DNA from: Sphingomonas sp.
GTDB lineage: Bacteria; Pseudomonadota; Alphaproteobacteria; Sphingomonadales; Sphingomonadaceae
Direction of reading: 5' to 3'
NCBI RefSeq assembly: GCF_030145815.1
Contig: NZ_JAIXHL010000002.1
Span: forward strand, 231,141-295,140
DNA: 64,000 nt
Shown here: piece by piece, positions 50,918 to 59,272 of the stretch
How positions within the stretch are numbered: position 1 is the stretch's first letter
Layout: every line of letters starts with the position of its first letter
Position numbers and translations under genes: made by a program
Notes under the pieces: model-generated
The model's database searches: none
What the model was told of the DNA's origin: nothing
Seen by the model: only the letters and a program-made list of their open reading frames with translations

Positions 50918-51952
50918 TCAAGATTTATTTGAATTTTCGTATGATGAAAGCACGAAATGGCTTAGATGGAGAACTACCTGAGCAGTTTCCATAATGTATC
51001 TCTGAATCTCTCTATAGCGATTTGCATCCTGCGTTCTTAGCATTTGAAAAGCCTGAACTACATTTGTGATACCCCGATCTCTATGCGAACCAATGGTATC
51101 ACCGATGTCCTTTATAACATCGCGATGAGAGTATGTTTTTCCTTTTATAGTCAAAGCAGGAAATCGTAACCACACATCCAAATCAACGGGGTTGGATTTA
51201 AATAAAGTCGGCTTAGCCAACGCAGGTGGTTGAAAGGTTATTACACTGTCGATTGATAATGTTAATTCAGGATCCCGGCCGCAAAAAACTATGAGTGGCA
51301 ATTTATCAAACGCCGCACAGTGTTGCAGAAGCCCCAGAGGCTTGTCGATAATCAGCAGGCGAAGGCGCGATGCAAGCCCAAGAACATGAGCCTCCCTCCC
51401 TCTTTTTAAGGCGTCAATGAGATCTTCTAACTGCTCCGACTCATCATTAAGGGCGGAAAGTAGATAATTTCTTCCCCCCGCCTTTCTTTTTGGTTGATCC
51501 CGAATTTGCTGCAATGTTAAGTAACGACTTTCCTGGGCTTTTCCATTTTCTATCGCATAATCGACATTATCACCCGGCTCTTTGTCGTCTATAATTAATG
51601 GCCCTGTAAATTCGGTATTTGGAAATATCGAATGACGGTTCACTTCCAATTCAGATATTTTACTGTTCTCCCAGATCACGCAGATAATGGCGATCGGGTT
51701 GGCCTCGACGTGGATTTCGGGAGTGGCCAAGCTATCAATAAATCCGCCCACCCCTTCTTCGCGAGACCGGAGAGTGGCTTCTATAGTCCCATTTGGCCTC
51801 GCTCCGATGAGTAAGAACCCATCCAGAAGCTGGTATTCCATGAACAAAATAGGGTGCGGGACCGGCCACGGCGTAGGCAAGTCCAGGGAAACGAATAATG
51901 TACCAGCAGAGAGAGATGGAACTGCAAGGGTCATGCCCTGGATGATAGTCAC
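50918..51952 (-). CDS. Orphan hypothetical protein of AT-rich composition
   Basis: A 344-residue protein whose DNA is clearly more AT-rich than all neighbours (runs such as AATTTTCG, TTTTTATAGTC, GATTTATTTG, and A/T-ending codons). It probably arrived by recent transfer. The N-terminal half has a beta-rich pattern (FMEYQLLDGFLLIGARPNG, then AIICVIWENSKISELEV) that recalls a concanavalin-like fold. A helical middle (LIDALKRGREAHVLGLASRL) follows, and the C-terminus is rich in Tyr, Arg and His (IQRYIMETAQVVLHLSHFV). No catalytic motif, signal or membrane segment is seen and I cannot name a family. It separates rsmE from gshA without any transposase remnant. Confidence 0.75.
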   Translation of the reverse strand: MTIIQGMTLAVPSLSAGTLFVSLDLPTPWPVPHPILFMEYQLLDGFLLIGARPNGTIEATLRSREEGVGGFIDSLATPEIHVEANPIAIICVIWENSKISELEVNRHSIFPNTEFTGPLIIDDKEPGDNVDYAIENGKAQESRYLTLQQIRDQPKRKAGGRNYLLSALNDESEQLEDLIDALKRGREAHVLGLASRLRLLIIDKPLGLLQHCAAFDKLPLIVFCGRDPELTLSIDSVITFQPPALAKPTLFKSNPVDLDVWLRFPALTIKGKTYSHRDVIKDIGDTIGSHRDRGITNVVQAFQMLRTQDANRYREIQRYIMETAQVVLHLSHFVLSSYENSNKS

Positions 51953-52013
51953 CTGCTCTGAGCATTACGACTCCGCTTTATCAACGCGTAAAGCGCGTCA
52001 CTTGCTCCAATGC

Positions 52014-52757
52014 TCACCAATCCCCCGCCGCGCCCATCCACAAACTCACCGCCGCCGCCGCCGCAGTCTCGGCGCGCAAGATCCGCGGGCCAAGCGAAAT
52101 CCCGACAGCCCCCGGTGCCGCGAGGATCGCCTCGCGCTCCTCGGCGTCGAAGCCGCCTTCGGGGCCGATCAGGATCGCCGCCGGTCCCGGATGCGCCTTC
52201 ATGGCCTCCAGCGCGGGCTTGCCGCCGGTCTCGTCGGCGAAGAACAGCGTCCGCCCTGCCGGCCAGTCGCGCAGCAGTGCCGCCAGCTTCACCGGTTCGG
52301 CGAGGTCGGGAAGCGCGGTGCGGCCGCATTGCTCCGCCGCCTCGACCATATGCGCGCGCAGCCGGTCGAGGTTCAATTTGTCCACCACCGCGCGCCGCGT
52401 CAGCACCGGCGCGACGCGGGCGACGCCCAGCTCGCATGCCTTTTCGACCACCCAGTCGATCCGCCCCTTCTTGATCGGCGCGGCGCACAGCCACAGGTCC
52501 GGCACCGCCTCGCGTTCGCGCAGCCGCTCGCGCACCTCCAGCACCACGTCGCGCTTGCGCACCTCGCTCGCAACGCCGAGCCATTCGCCGGTCGCGTCGT
52601 CGAACAGCTTGACCGGGTCGCCGACCTTCAGCCGCATCACGCTGGCGAGGTAATGGCCCTGCTGCCCGTCGATGCGGCGCTGCTCGCCCTGCGTCAGCGT
52701 CGGCTCAACGAACAGGCGCGGGGTCGATTGCGGCGGCCAGGCGGGGGTGGCGATCAT
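52014..52757 (-). CDS. rsmE: 16S rRNA m3U1498 methyltransferase
   Basis: The 247-residue SPOUT-class methyltransferase modifies U1498 of 16S rRNA. The N-terminal PUA-like domain (HYLASVMRLKVGDPVKLFDD) is followed by the trefoil-knot motifs (KKGRIDWVVEKACELG, EQCGRTALP, ILIGPEGGFDAEERE, LGPRILRAETAAAAA). Start at 52757. It is convergent-free on its left, where the AT-rich gene follows on the same strand after 61 bp, and faces ubiA head to head on the right. Confidence 0.96.
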   Translation of the reverse strand: MIATPAWPPQSTPRLFVEPTLTQGEQRRIDGQQGHYLASVMRLKVGDPVKLFDDATGEWLGVASEVRKRDVVLEVRERLREREAVPDLWLCAAPIKKGRIDWVVEKACELGVARVAPVLTRRAVVDKLNLDRLRAHMVEAAEQCGRTALPDLAEPVKLAALLRDWPAGRTLFFADETGGKPALEAMKAHPGPAAILIGPEGGFDAEEREAILAAPGAVGISLGPRILRAETAAAAAVSLWMGAAGDW

Positions 52758-52934
52758 CGCCGAGCCATATCGCGCCCCAAATGCTTCGTCACCCGGCGTC
52801 TTTTCGCTGTCCTACAAGCGGCCGCTTGTGGCAGCAGAGGGCATGACCGAAACGGCCCCCTCCCCCAGCCTGACACCGCGCATACAACCCGCATTTTTTT
52901 GTCCGCTTTGTCCGCTTTGTCGTCAGGTTCACCC

Positions 52935-53852
52935 ATGACTGATCCAGCGCAGACCGTTCCCGACACGGAGCATAGCGGCCTGATGGCGCTGCTGCCCACC
53001 GCCGCGCGCCCCTATGCCCTGCTCGCCCGGTTCGACCGCCCGATCGGCTGGTGGCTGCTGTTCTGGCCCGGAGCCTGGGCGATCGCTCTGTCCGGCGGCG
53101 CGGTCGAGCGCTGGGATCTGATCCTCTGGTTCCTGCTCGGCAGCATCGCGATGCGCGGCGCAGGCTGCGTCTATAACGACATCGTCGACCGCGACCTCGA
53201 CCGACAGGTCGCCCGCACCCGCAGCCGCCCGTTGGCGAGCGGCGCGGTCAGCCTGAAGGCCGCATGGCTGTGGCTCGGCTTCCTGTGCCTGATCGGGCTG
53301 GTCGTGTTGGTCCAGCTCAACCCCTTCGCCGCCGGGATCGCGGTTGCCAGCCTCGCCTTGGTCGCAGCCTATCCGTTCATGAAGCGGATTACGTGGTGGC
53401 CCCAGGCATGGCTGGGCCTGGTCTTCTCCTGGGCCGCGCTGGTCGGCTGGGCGGCTATCACGCGCGAACTCCCCTTGCCCGGCCTGCTGCTCTATGCCGG
53501 GTGCATCGTCTGGGTCATCGGCTACGACACCATCTACGCGCTGCAGGATGTCGAGGATGACGCGCTGGTCGGCGTCCGCTCCTCCGCCCGTCGTCTGGGC
53601 AGCAATGTGAAGGCTGGTGTCGCGGTCTTCTACGCCCTCGCCCTCGGCCTGTGGAGCGCCGCCTTGTGGCAGGTCCGCCCCGACCCGCTCGTCCTCGCCG
53701 CGCTCGCTCCGATGGCGTTGCATCTGGTCTGGCAGGTCGTCACGCTCGCCCCCGCAGACGGCGCCAACGCGCTCCACCGCTTCCGCTCGAACCGCAATGC
53801 CGGGCTGCTGATGTTCGCCGCCTGTTTCGTCGTGGGGACCACTGCCTTTTGA
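52935..53852 (+). CDS. ubiA: 4-hydroxybenzoate octaprenyltransferase UbiA
   Basis: A 305-residue membrane prenyltransferase of ubiquinone synthesis. Both Asp-rich motifs are present (NDIVDRDLDRQVARTRSRPL and YDTIYALQDVEDDALVG), and about nine membrane helices are visible. The ORF track reports a 721-aa frame from 51687, but the real start is the ATG at 52935 (MTDPAQTVPDTEHSGLM). It is divergent from rsmE and precedes pmbA by 46 bp. Confidence 0.95.
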   Translation: MTDPAQTVPDTEHSGLMALLPTAARPYALLARFDRPIGWWLLFWPGAWAIALSGGAVERWDLILWFLLGSIAMRGAGCVYNDIVDRDLDRQVARTRSRPLASGAVSLKAAWLWLGFLCLIGLVVLVQLNPFAAGIAVASLALVAAYPFMKRITWWPQAWLGLVFSWAALVGWAAITRELPLPGLLLYAGCIVWVIGYDTIYALQDVEDDALVGVRSSARRLGSNVKAGVAVFYALALGLWSAALWQVRPDPLVLAALAPMALHLVWQVVTLAPADGANALHRFRSNRNAGLLMFAACFVVGTTAF

Positions 53853-53898
53853 ACCGGCGCCTTTTGACCTTCGCCCCCGTACTTCCTAGATCGCGTCG

Positions 53899-55245
53899 AT
53901 GTTGACCCCCGATCAAGCCCGTGACCGCGTCCACGACGCCATTGCCCGCGCCACCCGCGCCGGTGCCGACGCCGCCGATGCGATGCTCTCCGCCGGCGAA
54001 TCACTGTCGGTGTCGGTCCGGCTCGACGCACTCGAAGATGTCGACCGCGCCGAACATCTCGAACTCGGCCTGCGCGTGTTCTGCGGCCAGCGTTCGGCGA
54101 GCATCTCGACCACCGATCTGACGCCTGCCGCACTCGACATCCTCGCCGAACGCGCTGTCGCAATGGCGCGCGAGGCTCCCGAGGACGAATGGGCCGGCCT
54201 CGCCCCGGTCGAGCGGCTGATGCACGGCGACGTGCCGCAGCTCGACCTGGATGACGGCACGCTGGGCGACCCCGCCGCGCTCAAGGAAACCGCCTTGATC
54301 GCCGAACGCGCCGCCCGCGCCGTCCCCGGCGTGACCAACAGCGAGGGCGCAGGTGCCAGCGCCAGCCGCAGCATCTGGGCGCTCGCCACCAGCCACGGCT
54401 TCGCCGGTGCCTATGCCTCGTCCAACCACAGCATTTCCGCCAGCGTCCTCGCGGGCGACGCCGGGGCGATGGAACGCGATTACGACTATCACAGCGCCCG
54501 CCACGCCGCCCGGCTCGACGCCGCCGAAGAGATCGGCCGCCGCGCCGGTGAGCGTGCCGTTGCCCGCGTCGGTGCCGGGCGCGTCCGGGGTGGCGCGATG
54601 CCGATCGTCCTCGACCCGCGCGTCGGATCCAGCCTGCTCGGCCATTTGAGCGGGGCGATCTCGGGCAGCGCGATCACCCGCAAGACCAGCTTCCTGCTCG
54701 AAGCGATGGGCACCCGCATCTTCGCGCCGGGCATCGATATCGTCGACGACCCGCACCGCCCCCACGGCCTGCGCTCGCGCCCGTTCGATGGCGAAGGGCT
54801 GCCGGTATCGCCGATGAAGCTGGTCAGCGACGGCATGCTGGAAACCTGGCTGCTCGACAGCGCCGCCGCGCGTCAGCTCGGCCTCGAACCCACCGGCCAC
54901 GCCGTGCGCGGCGTCGGCGGCGCACCCAGCGTCGGGCCGAGCAACCTCTACCTCGCCAATGGCAAGACCCCGGTCGCGTCGCTGATCGCCGATATCGACT
55001 ATGGCGTGTACGTCACCGAACTGATCGGCCAGGGAATCAACCTCGTCACCGGCGATTATAGCCGCGGCGCGGCGGGCTATCTGATCGAGGGCGGCGTCAT
55101 CACCACGCCGGTCAGCGAGTTCACCGTCGCGGGCACCCTGCAATCCATGTTCCGCGAACTGGTCCCCGCCAATGATCTGAACTTTCGCTATGGCATCAAC
55201 GTGCCGACGCTGCGGATCGACGGGATGACGGTGGCCAGTGGCTGA
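53899..55245 (+). CDS. pmbA: TldD/PmbA family metallopeptidase subunit
   Basis: The 448-residue protein has the TldD/PmbA layout: an N-terminal domain (about 1-190) and a C-terminal domain with PIVLDPRVGSSLLGHLSGAI, DDPHRPHGLRSRPFDGEG and VTGDYSRGAAGYLIEGG. PmbA pairs with TldD to degrade short peptides or mature certain ribosomally made peptides. In this form it lacks the HExxxH zinc motif, which belongs to TldD, as expected. Its end overlaps the CysQ-like gene by 8 bases, so they are coupled. Confidence 0.93.
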   Translation: MLTPDQARDRVHDAIARATRAGADAADAMLSAGESLSVSVRLDALEDVDRAEHLELGLRVFCGQRSASISTTDLTPAALDILAERAVAMAREAPEDEWAGLAPVERLMHGDVPQLDLDDGTLGDPAALKETALIAERAARAVPGVTNSEGAGASASRSIWALATSHGFAGAYASSNHSISASVLAGDAGAMERDYDYHSARHAARLDAAEEIGRRAGERAVARVGAGRVRGGAMPIVLDPRVGSSLLGHLSGAISGSAITRKTSFLLEAMGTRIFAPGIDIVDDPHRPHGLRSRPFDGEGLPVSPMKLVSDGMLETWLLDSAAARQLGLEPTGHAVRGVGGAPSVGPSNLYLANGKTPVASLIADIDYGVYVTELIGQGINLVTGDYSRGAAGYLIEGGVITTPVSEFTVAGTLQSMFRELVPANDLNFRYGINVPTLRIDGMTVASG

Positions 55246-56026
55246 CGATCTCGCCGCCGCCGTCAGCGCCATCGCCGCCGAAGCGGGTCGGCTGGCGCTC
55301 GGCCGCTATGGCACCGATGTCGAGAAATGGGAAAAATCGCCCAACAATTTCGTGTGCGAAGTCGACCTCGCGGTGGACGAGCTGCTCCGCAACCGCCTCT
55401 CCGCCCTCCTCCCCGACGCCGGCTGGCTGTCAGAGGAAACCGCCGACGACCTCGCCCGCCTGTCCTGCCGACGCGTCTGGGTGGTCGATCCGATCGACGG
55501 CACCCGCGATTTCCTGCGTAAGCGCCCGGGCTGGGCCGTCTCGGTCGCGCTGGTCGAGGATGGCCAGCCGGTGATCGGCGTGCTCGACGCCCCGGTGCGC
55601 GGCGAACATTGGCTGGCGGTCAAGGGTCAGGGCGCGACCCGCGACGGCGCGGCCATCGCCGTGTCCGACCGCACCGACCTGACCGGCGCGCGCGTTCCGG
55701 CTGACGATCTCGCCAAGGTCGACCGCCATCTGGTCACGGTCGACAAGCCCAATTCGATCGCGCTGCGCATGGCGATGGTCGCTGCAGGCGACGCCGATCT
55801 GCTCGCCACCTTCCGCTGGGGCGCCGACTGGGACATCGCCGCCGCCGTGCTGATCGCGCGTGAGGCCGGTGCGACGGTGACCGACGCGCTTGGCAAGAAA
55901 ATCCGCTTCAACACCCCACGCGGCGAAAGCTTCGGCCTGCTCGCCACCACCCCTGGCATCCACGCCGCCGCCGCCGATCACCTGCGGCCAAGGGCGGTGG
56001 AGGCGCTGGGCAAGCCTATCCGCTGA
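55238..56026 (+). CDS. Inositol monophosphatase family, probable CysQ-type phosphatase
   Basis: A 262-residue lithium-sensitive-type phosphatase with the metal site WVVDPIDGTRDFL, the acidic site around EETADDL, and WGADWDIAAAVLIAREAGA at the C-terminal half. The likely substrate is 3'-phosphoadenosine 5'-phosphate or inositol phosphates; CysQ identity is inferred from wording and length. The GTG start lies inside the end of pmbA. Its 3' end overlaps the XpaC-like gene on the other strand by 11 bp. Confidence 0.9.
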   Translation: MADDLAAAVSAIAAEAGRLALGRYGTDVEKWEKSPNNFVCEVDLAVDELLRNRLSALLPDAGWLSEETADDLARLSCRRVWVVDPIDGTRDFLRKRPGWAVSVALVEDGQPVIGVLDAPVRGEHWLAVKGQGATRDGAAIAVSDRTDLTGARVPADDLAKVDRHLVTVDKPNSIALRMAMVAAGDADLLATFRWGADWDIAAAVLIAREAGATVTDALGKKIRFNTPRGESFGLLATTPGIHAAAADHLRPRAVEALGKPIR

Positions 56027-56729
56027 CCTCGTCATCGCCGCGATAGCGGATCTGCAGGTACCGGCCGCGCGTCGCCAGCGCGTCGAGATCACCCTGCGCA
56101 AGCTGCGCCGACATCTGCGCGATTTCCTGATCGATCAGCGCCAGACCATCGACCAGTTGCTTGTCAGGTGACTGGCCGAACCGGTCGACCCGGCGCAGAT
56201 TTTCAGGGACGCGCTGATAGCCCTTGATCAGCTCGGGCAGTTGCTCGCCGACCAGCTTGCGCACTTCCGCCGCCGCCGGCTCCGCTTCGTTCAGCGCCTT
56301 GAGCTGCCCGGCGAGCACGTCCAGCTTGACCCCGATCCCGTCGACCAGCGGCATCGCAGCCCCCGGCAGGCTCGGGCGCTGGCGATCCAGCCACTCCTCG
56401 GTCTGCAACGGCAGCGACGCCAGCGCCACCTCGCCGAAGCGCTCGGGGATCGCTTCCCGGCTGGTCGGCATCAGGCCAAAGAACAGGGTGGCCGCAATCA
56501 ACGCCGCCATCACCAGCAACGCGCCGCCCATCCCGAGCGGGATGAACAAGCCGACCACCAGCGCACCGACCAAGATCGCGCCGTCCGCCGCGGCGATGCG
56601 CCCGATCCGCCCGAAAATCTCGGCCTCGCGCCGCTTCTTCGCGCGTGAACTCAGCGTCGTATAGCGCTCGCGCGAGCGGTTCAGGACTTCGCTCGCGCGG
56701 TCAATCTGGCGGTCGATCTCGGTCGGCAC
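56016..56729 (-). CDS. XpaC-like membrane protein partnered with TelA
   Basis: The 237-residue protein has a basic N-terminal coiled stretch (RERYTTLSSRAKKRREAEIF), two membrane helices (AILVGALVVGLFIPLGMGG, then LLVMAALIAATLFFGLM) and a long helical C-domain (PELIKGYQRVPENLRR, QLVDGLALIDQEIAQM). This layout resembles XpaC (Halogen_Hydrol) proteins, which travel with TelA genes in many bacteria. The two start and stop 6 bp apart, so they form an operon and perhaps a complex. The reaction, if any, is unknown. Confidence 0.7.
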   Translation of the reverse strand: MPTEIDRQIDRASEVLNRSRERYTTLSSRAKKRREAEIFGRIGRIAAADGAILVGALVVGLFIPLGMGGALLVMAALIAATLFFGLMPTSREAIPERFGEVALASLPLQTEEWLDRQRPSLPGAAMPLVDGIGVKLDVLAGQLKALNEAEPAAAEVRKLVGEQLPELIKGYQRVPENLRRVDRFGQSPDKQLVDGLALIDQEIAQMSAQLAQGDLDALATRGRYLQIRYRGDDEVSG

Positions 56730-56735
56730 GGGTGG

Positions 56736-57944
56736 TTACAGAGCCTCCAGTTTGAACGTGTCGTTGGCGCCGCCGATCTGGTTCTGCGCCGCGCCCTCGG
56801 CCCGGGCGATATAGCCCTTGGACTTTTCCACCTCGGTCGACAGCACGTTGACCGTGGTCTTCATGTTGTCGAGCGCCTTGACCTTGAACGTGTCGATTGC
56901 ATCCATCGTGTCATAGATGTTCTGGAACGCGCGCTGCAGCGTTTCGATCGGGATCGTCGCCGACGCCGCCTGTTCATGGATGCGGCCGGTATTGTCCTTG
57001 AGCAGCTTGCCGGTCGAATCGATGATGTTCGCGGTCGTGGTGTTGAGCGCGGTAATCTGGTCGAGCACCAGCCGCTGCGCCGTCAGCGCCTGCGCCACCG
57101 TCACCGCCGTGCGCAGCGCGCCGACCGTGGTGGTGCTGGCCCGATCGACGCCCTTCACCAGCTCGACGTTATTTTTCTTGACCAGATCGAGCGCAAGATA
57201 GCCCTGCACCGTCACCGCCATCTGGGTCAGCAGGTCCTGCGTGCGCTGGCGGGTGTAGAACAACGCCGTCTCGCGGATCGCCTTGGCCTTGGCCGGATCG
57301 CTGTGATCCAGCTCATTGGCCTTGTCCTCCAGCCGCTGATCCATCTCCTTCGAGATATAGATCATCTGCTCCAGCCGACCCATCGCCGCCCACAGATTCT
57401 GCCGCTCCACATCGATCGCGGCATTGTCCATCAACAGCTCGTCCTTGCCGGACTGCAGGCTCTTCAGGATCGCGGCGATATGGCCCTGGCTCGACTTGTA
57501 GCTGTCGAAGTAATTGCGCAGCGAATTGCCGAACGGGATGATGCCGAACAGCTTCTTGCGCTGGGTCAGGCTGCCCTTCTTGCCAGGATCGAGATCCTCG
57601 ACCACGCGGCGCAGCTCGGCCAGGTCCTTGCCGACGCCGACATCCTTGTCCATCGCGCGGACCGGGCGGTCGAGGAAGCGGTTCGACTGGCCCGCCGCGT
57701 CGCGGATCTCCTTCGATCCCATCGCGGTGATCGCGTCGACGCGCTTGCCGAACTCGGGCGAGTTCACATCCTGCGCCACCAGATCGTCGATGAAGCTCTC
57801 GACGCGGGTGACGAGCTCGGACTTTTTCCCCTCGTCGACGGGCACGAGACCCGCCATTTTCTCGATCGGGCGTTCCTTCAACGGCTCTGGGGCAGTCAGC
57901 ACCAGATCGTCGGTCTTTTCGGCAGTCGCAGTCTCGGTCGACAT
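56736..57944 (-). CDS. telA: Toxic anion resistance protein TelA/KlaA family
   Basis: A 402-residue, nearly all-helical protein with the TelA opening motif region (GLVPVDEGKKSELVTRVESF) and blocks such as LFGIIPFGNSLRNYFDSYKS and ALNTTTANIIDSTGKLLKDN. The family was named for tellurite resistance but probably has a broader membrane or stress role. I use the ATG at 57944 with GGAGGG upstream; the ORF track's start is 28 codons earlier. First gene of the telA-XpaC-like operon. Confidence 0.93.
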   Translation of the reverse strand: MSTETATAEKTDDLVLTAPEPLKERPIEKMAGLVPVDEGKKSELVTRVESFIDDLVAQDVNSPEFGKRVDAITAMGSKEIRDAAGQSNRFLDRPVRAMDKDVGVGKDLAELRRVVEDLDPGKKGSLTQRKKLFGIIPFGNSLRNYFDSYKSSQGHIAAILKSLQSGKDELLMDNAAIDVERQNLWAAMGRLEQMIYISKEMDQRLEDKANELDHSDPAKAKAIRETALFYTRQRTQDLLTQMAVTVQGYLALDLVKKNNVELVKGVDRASTTTVGALRTAVTVAQALTAQRLVLDQITALNTTTANIIDSTGKLLKDNTGRIHEQAASATIPIETLQRAFQNIYDTMDAIDTFKVKALDNMKTTVNVLSTEVEKSKGYIARAEGAAQNQIGGANDTFKLEAL

Positions 57945-58100
57945 CCCATCCCTCCAGCGGTTCTCCCCTAGATGAACGGGAACCGCGTCGCCTTCAAGTG
58001 TATCGCAAATATAATACACTCTGGCCATGGTGCAACCGACTGCATATGTCAGTGGTTGGCGATACGCGGACCGTTAACATATCGGCGTTAGGGAGGACTG

Positions 58101-58268
58101 ATGGAACGCAGGCTCAGGATGATGATCGCCGGTTCGATCGCGGTTTGGGTACCGGTGGCTTCGGCCTCCGAAGCACGCCCCGCCGCCGTCGATACGGGGA
58201 AACTCTATCGCCTGAAGGCCCAACCTGCGACAAAAGCGCCCCCGATCATGGAGCATCATGCGCGCTAA
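58101..58268 (+). CDS. Small secreted peptide (55 aa), unannotated
   Basis: This gene is too short for the supplied ORF track. It starts at an ATG 7 bp after GGGAGG and encodes MERRLRMMIAGSIAVWVPVA, a signal-peptide-like start with a cleavage site near ASA. A short hydrophilic tail (GKLYRLKAQPATKAPP) follows and it ends at a TAA that lies 11 bases inside the next gene. The strong ribosome binding site, signal peptide and overlap with a secreted-protein gene argue for a real gene. Function unknown. Confidence 0.65.
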   Translation: MERRLRMMIAGSIAVWVPVASASEARPAAVDTGKLYRLKAQPATKAPPIMEHHAR

Positions 58269-59199
58269 TCTGGTTGCGGTCCTGCTTGCCGCCCTCGTTG
58301 TTCCCGCTTCGGCATCGCAAGCGGATCTTTGCCAACAGACTTATGGCAAGCGCGCCTGCAAGGGCACCGCGCTCGCCCCGCTCCGCGCAGAACTGGCGCA
58401 TAAATTCGCCGCCGTGATGGCGCTCGGCAACCGCACCGCGACCTGGCAGGCACGCCACGATGCAACGCTCCGCACGATCCGCGCCGCGCTGAACTATGAC
58501 GACAAGCCGATGGGCGATGTCGAACTGGAACAGACCTTCCGCGACGCCATCGCCGACTATGACAAGGCGCTGAAGCAGGCGCAGGGCGTCCGGGAGATGA
58601 TCAAGACTCCCTCGGCCCGCAGCCAGACGTGCATGGCGACATGGCTAGACCAGGGCTGCGGGGTGACCGCCTCGGGCATCCTGTGGCGCAAGGACGGCCA
58701 GCCGGTGCATTGGCAGATGATGGACGGCGCATCGGGCGAAGACGGCATCGGCGCGGGCATCGTATTGTGGGCGGAAAGCGGGCATGGCACCGCCAATCTG
58801 ATCGGATGGTCGTTCGACGGCGTCGTCTACGAACCGCCGCGCATGACGCAGGGCGGGATGATCTGGGTGCCGGGGCGCAGGGCCGGAACAGGCGACGGCA
58901 ATGCCGATCTGCTTTTCAAATGGGATGACGCCAGCAAGGCCTGGCAGGATATCGAGCTCGAGAGCTGGCGCGATGCGCTACCCGGCAAGCTGCCCAAGGG
59001 CTTCGGCATCTGGAAGGGCGTCGATTATGATTTCGAGGGGATGGGCGCGTCCAGCAAGCTGTGGCGCGACAAGGACGGAAATTGCTGTCCGAGCGGCGGT
59101 GAAGCGCTGCTTGAGTTCGCGATTACCGGCCGCAGCCTGGTGCTGAAGGACGTCCGCGTCGACATTGTCGAGAAATGGGCGCCGCGCAGAAAAGACTGA
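58258..59199 (+). CDS. Secreted hypothetical protein
   Basis: The 313-residue protein has a signal peptide (MRANLVAVLLAALVVPASAS), a mature N-terminal helical part with LCQQTYGKRACKG, and a C-terminal beta-rich half (TASGILWRKDGQPVHWQMMD, LLFKWDDASKAWQDIELESW). Cys pairs suggest disulfides in the periplasm or outside the cell. No family is recognised. It overlaps the small peptide gene at its start and precedes typA, whose start is 74 bp downstream, without an evident terminator between. Confidence 0.72.
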   Translation: MRANLVAVLLAALVVPASASQADLCQQTYGKRACKGTALAPLRAELAHKFAAVMALGNRTATWQARHDATLRTIRAALNYDDKPMGDVELEQTFRDAIADYDKALKQAQGVREMIKTPSARSQTCMATWLDQGCGVTASGILWRKDGQPVHWQMMDGASGEDGIGAGIVLWAESGHGTANLIGWSFDGVVYEPPRMTQGGMIWVPGRRAGTGDGNADLLFKWDDASKAWQDIELESWRDALPGKLPKGFGIWKGVDYDFEGMGASSKLWRDKDGNCCPSGGEALLEFAITGRSLVLKDVRVDIVEKWAPRRKD

Positions 59200-59272
59200 A
59201 GCTCTTCCCGCGCCGCACAATTTCCGCTATTGGCGCGCCCGAACCGCATTTCAGCGACATCCAGGAACTCGT

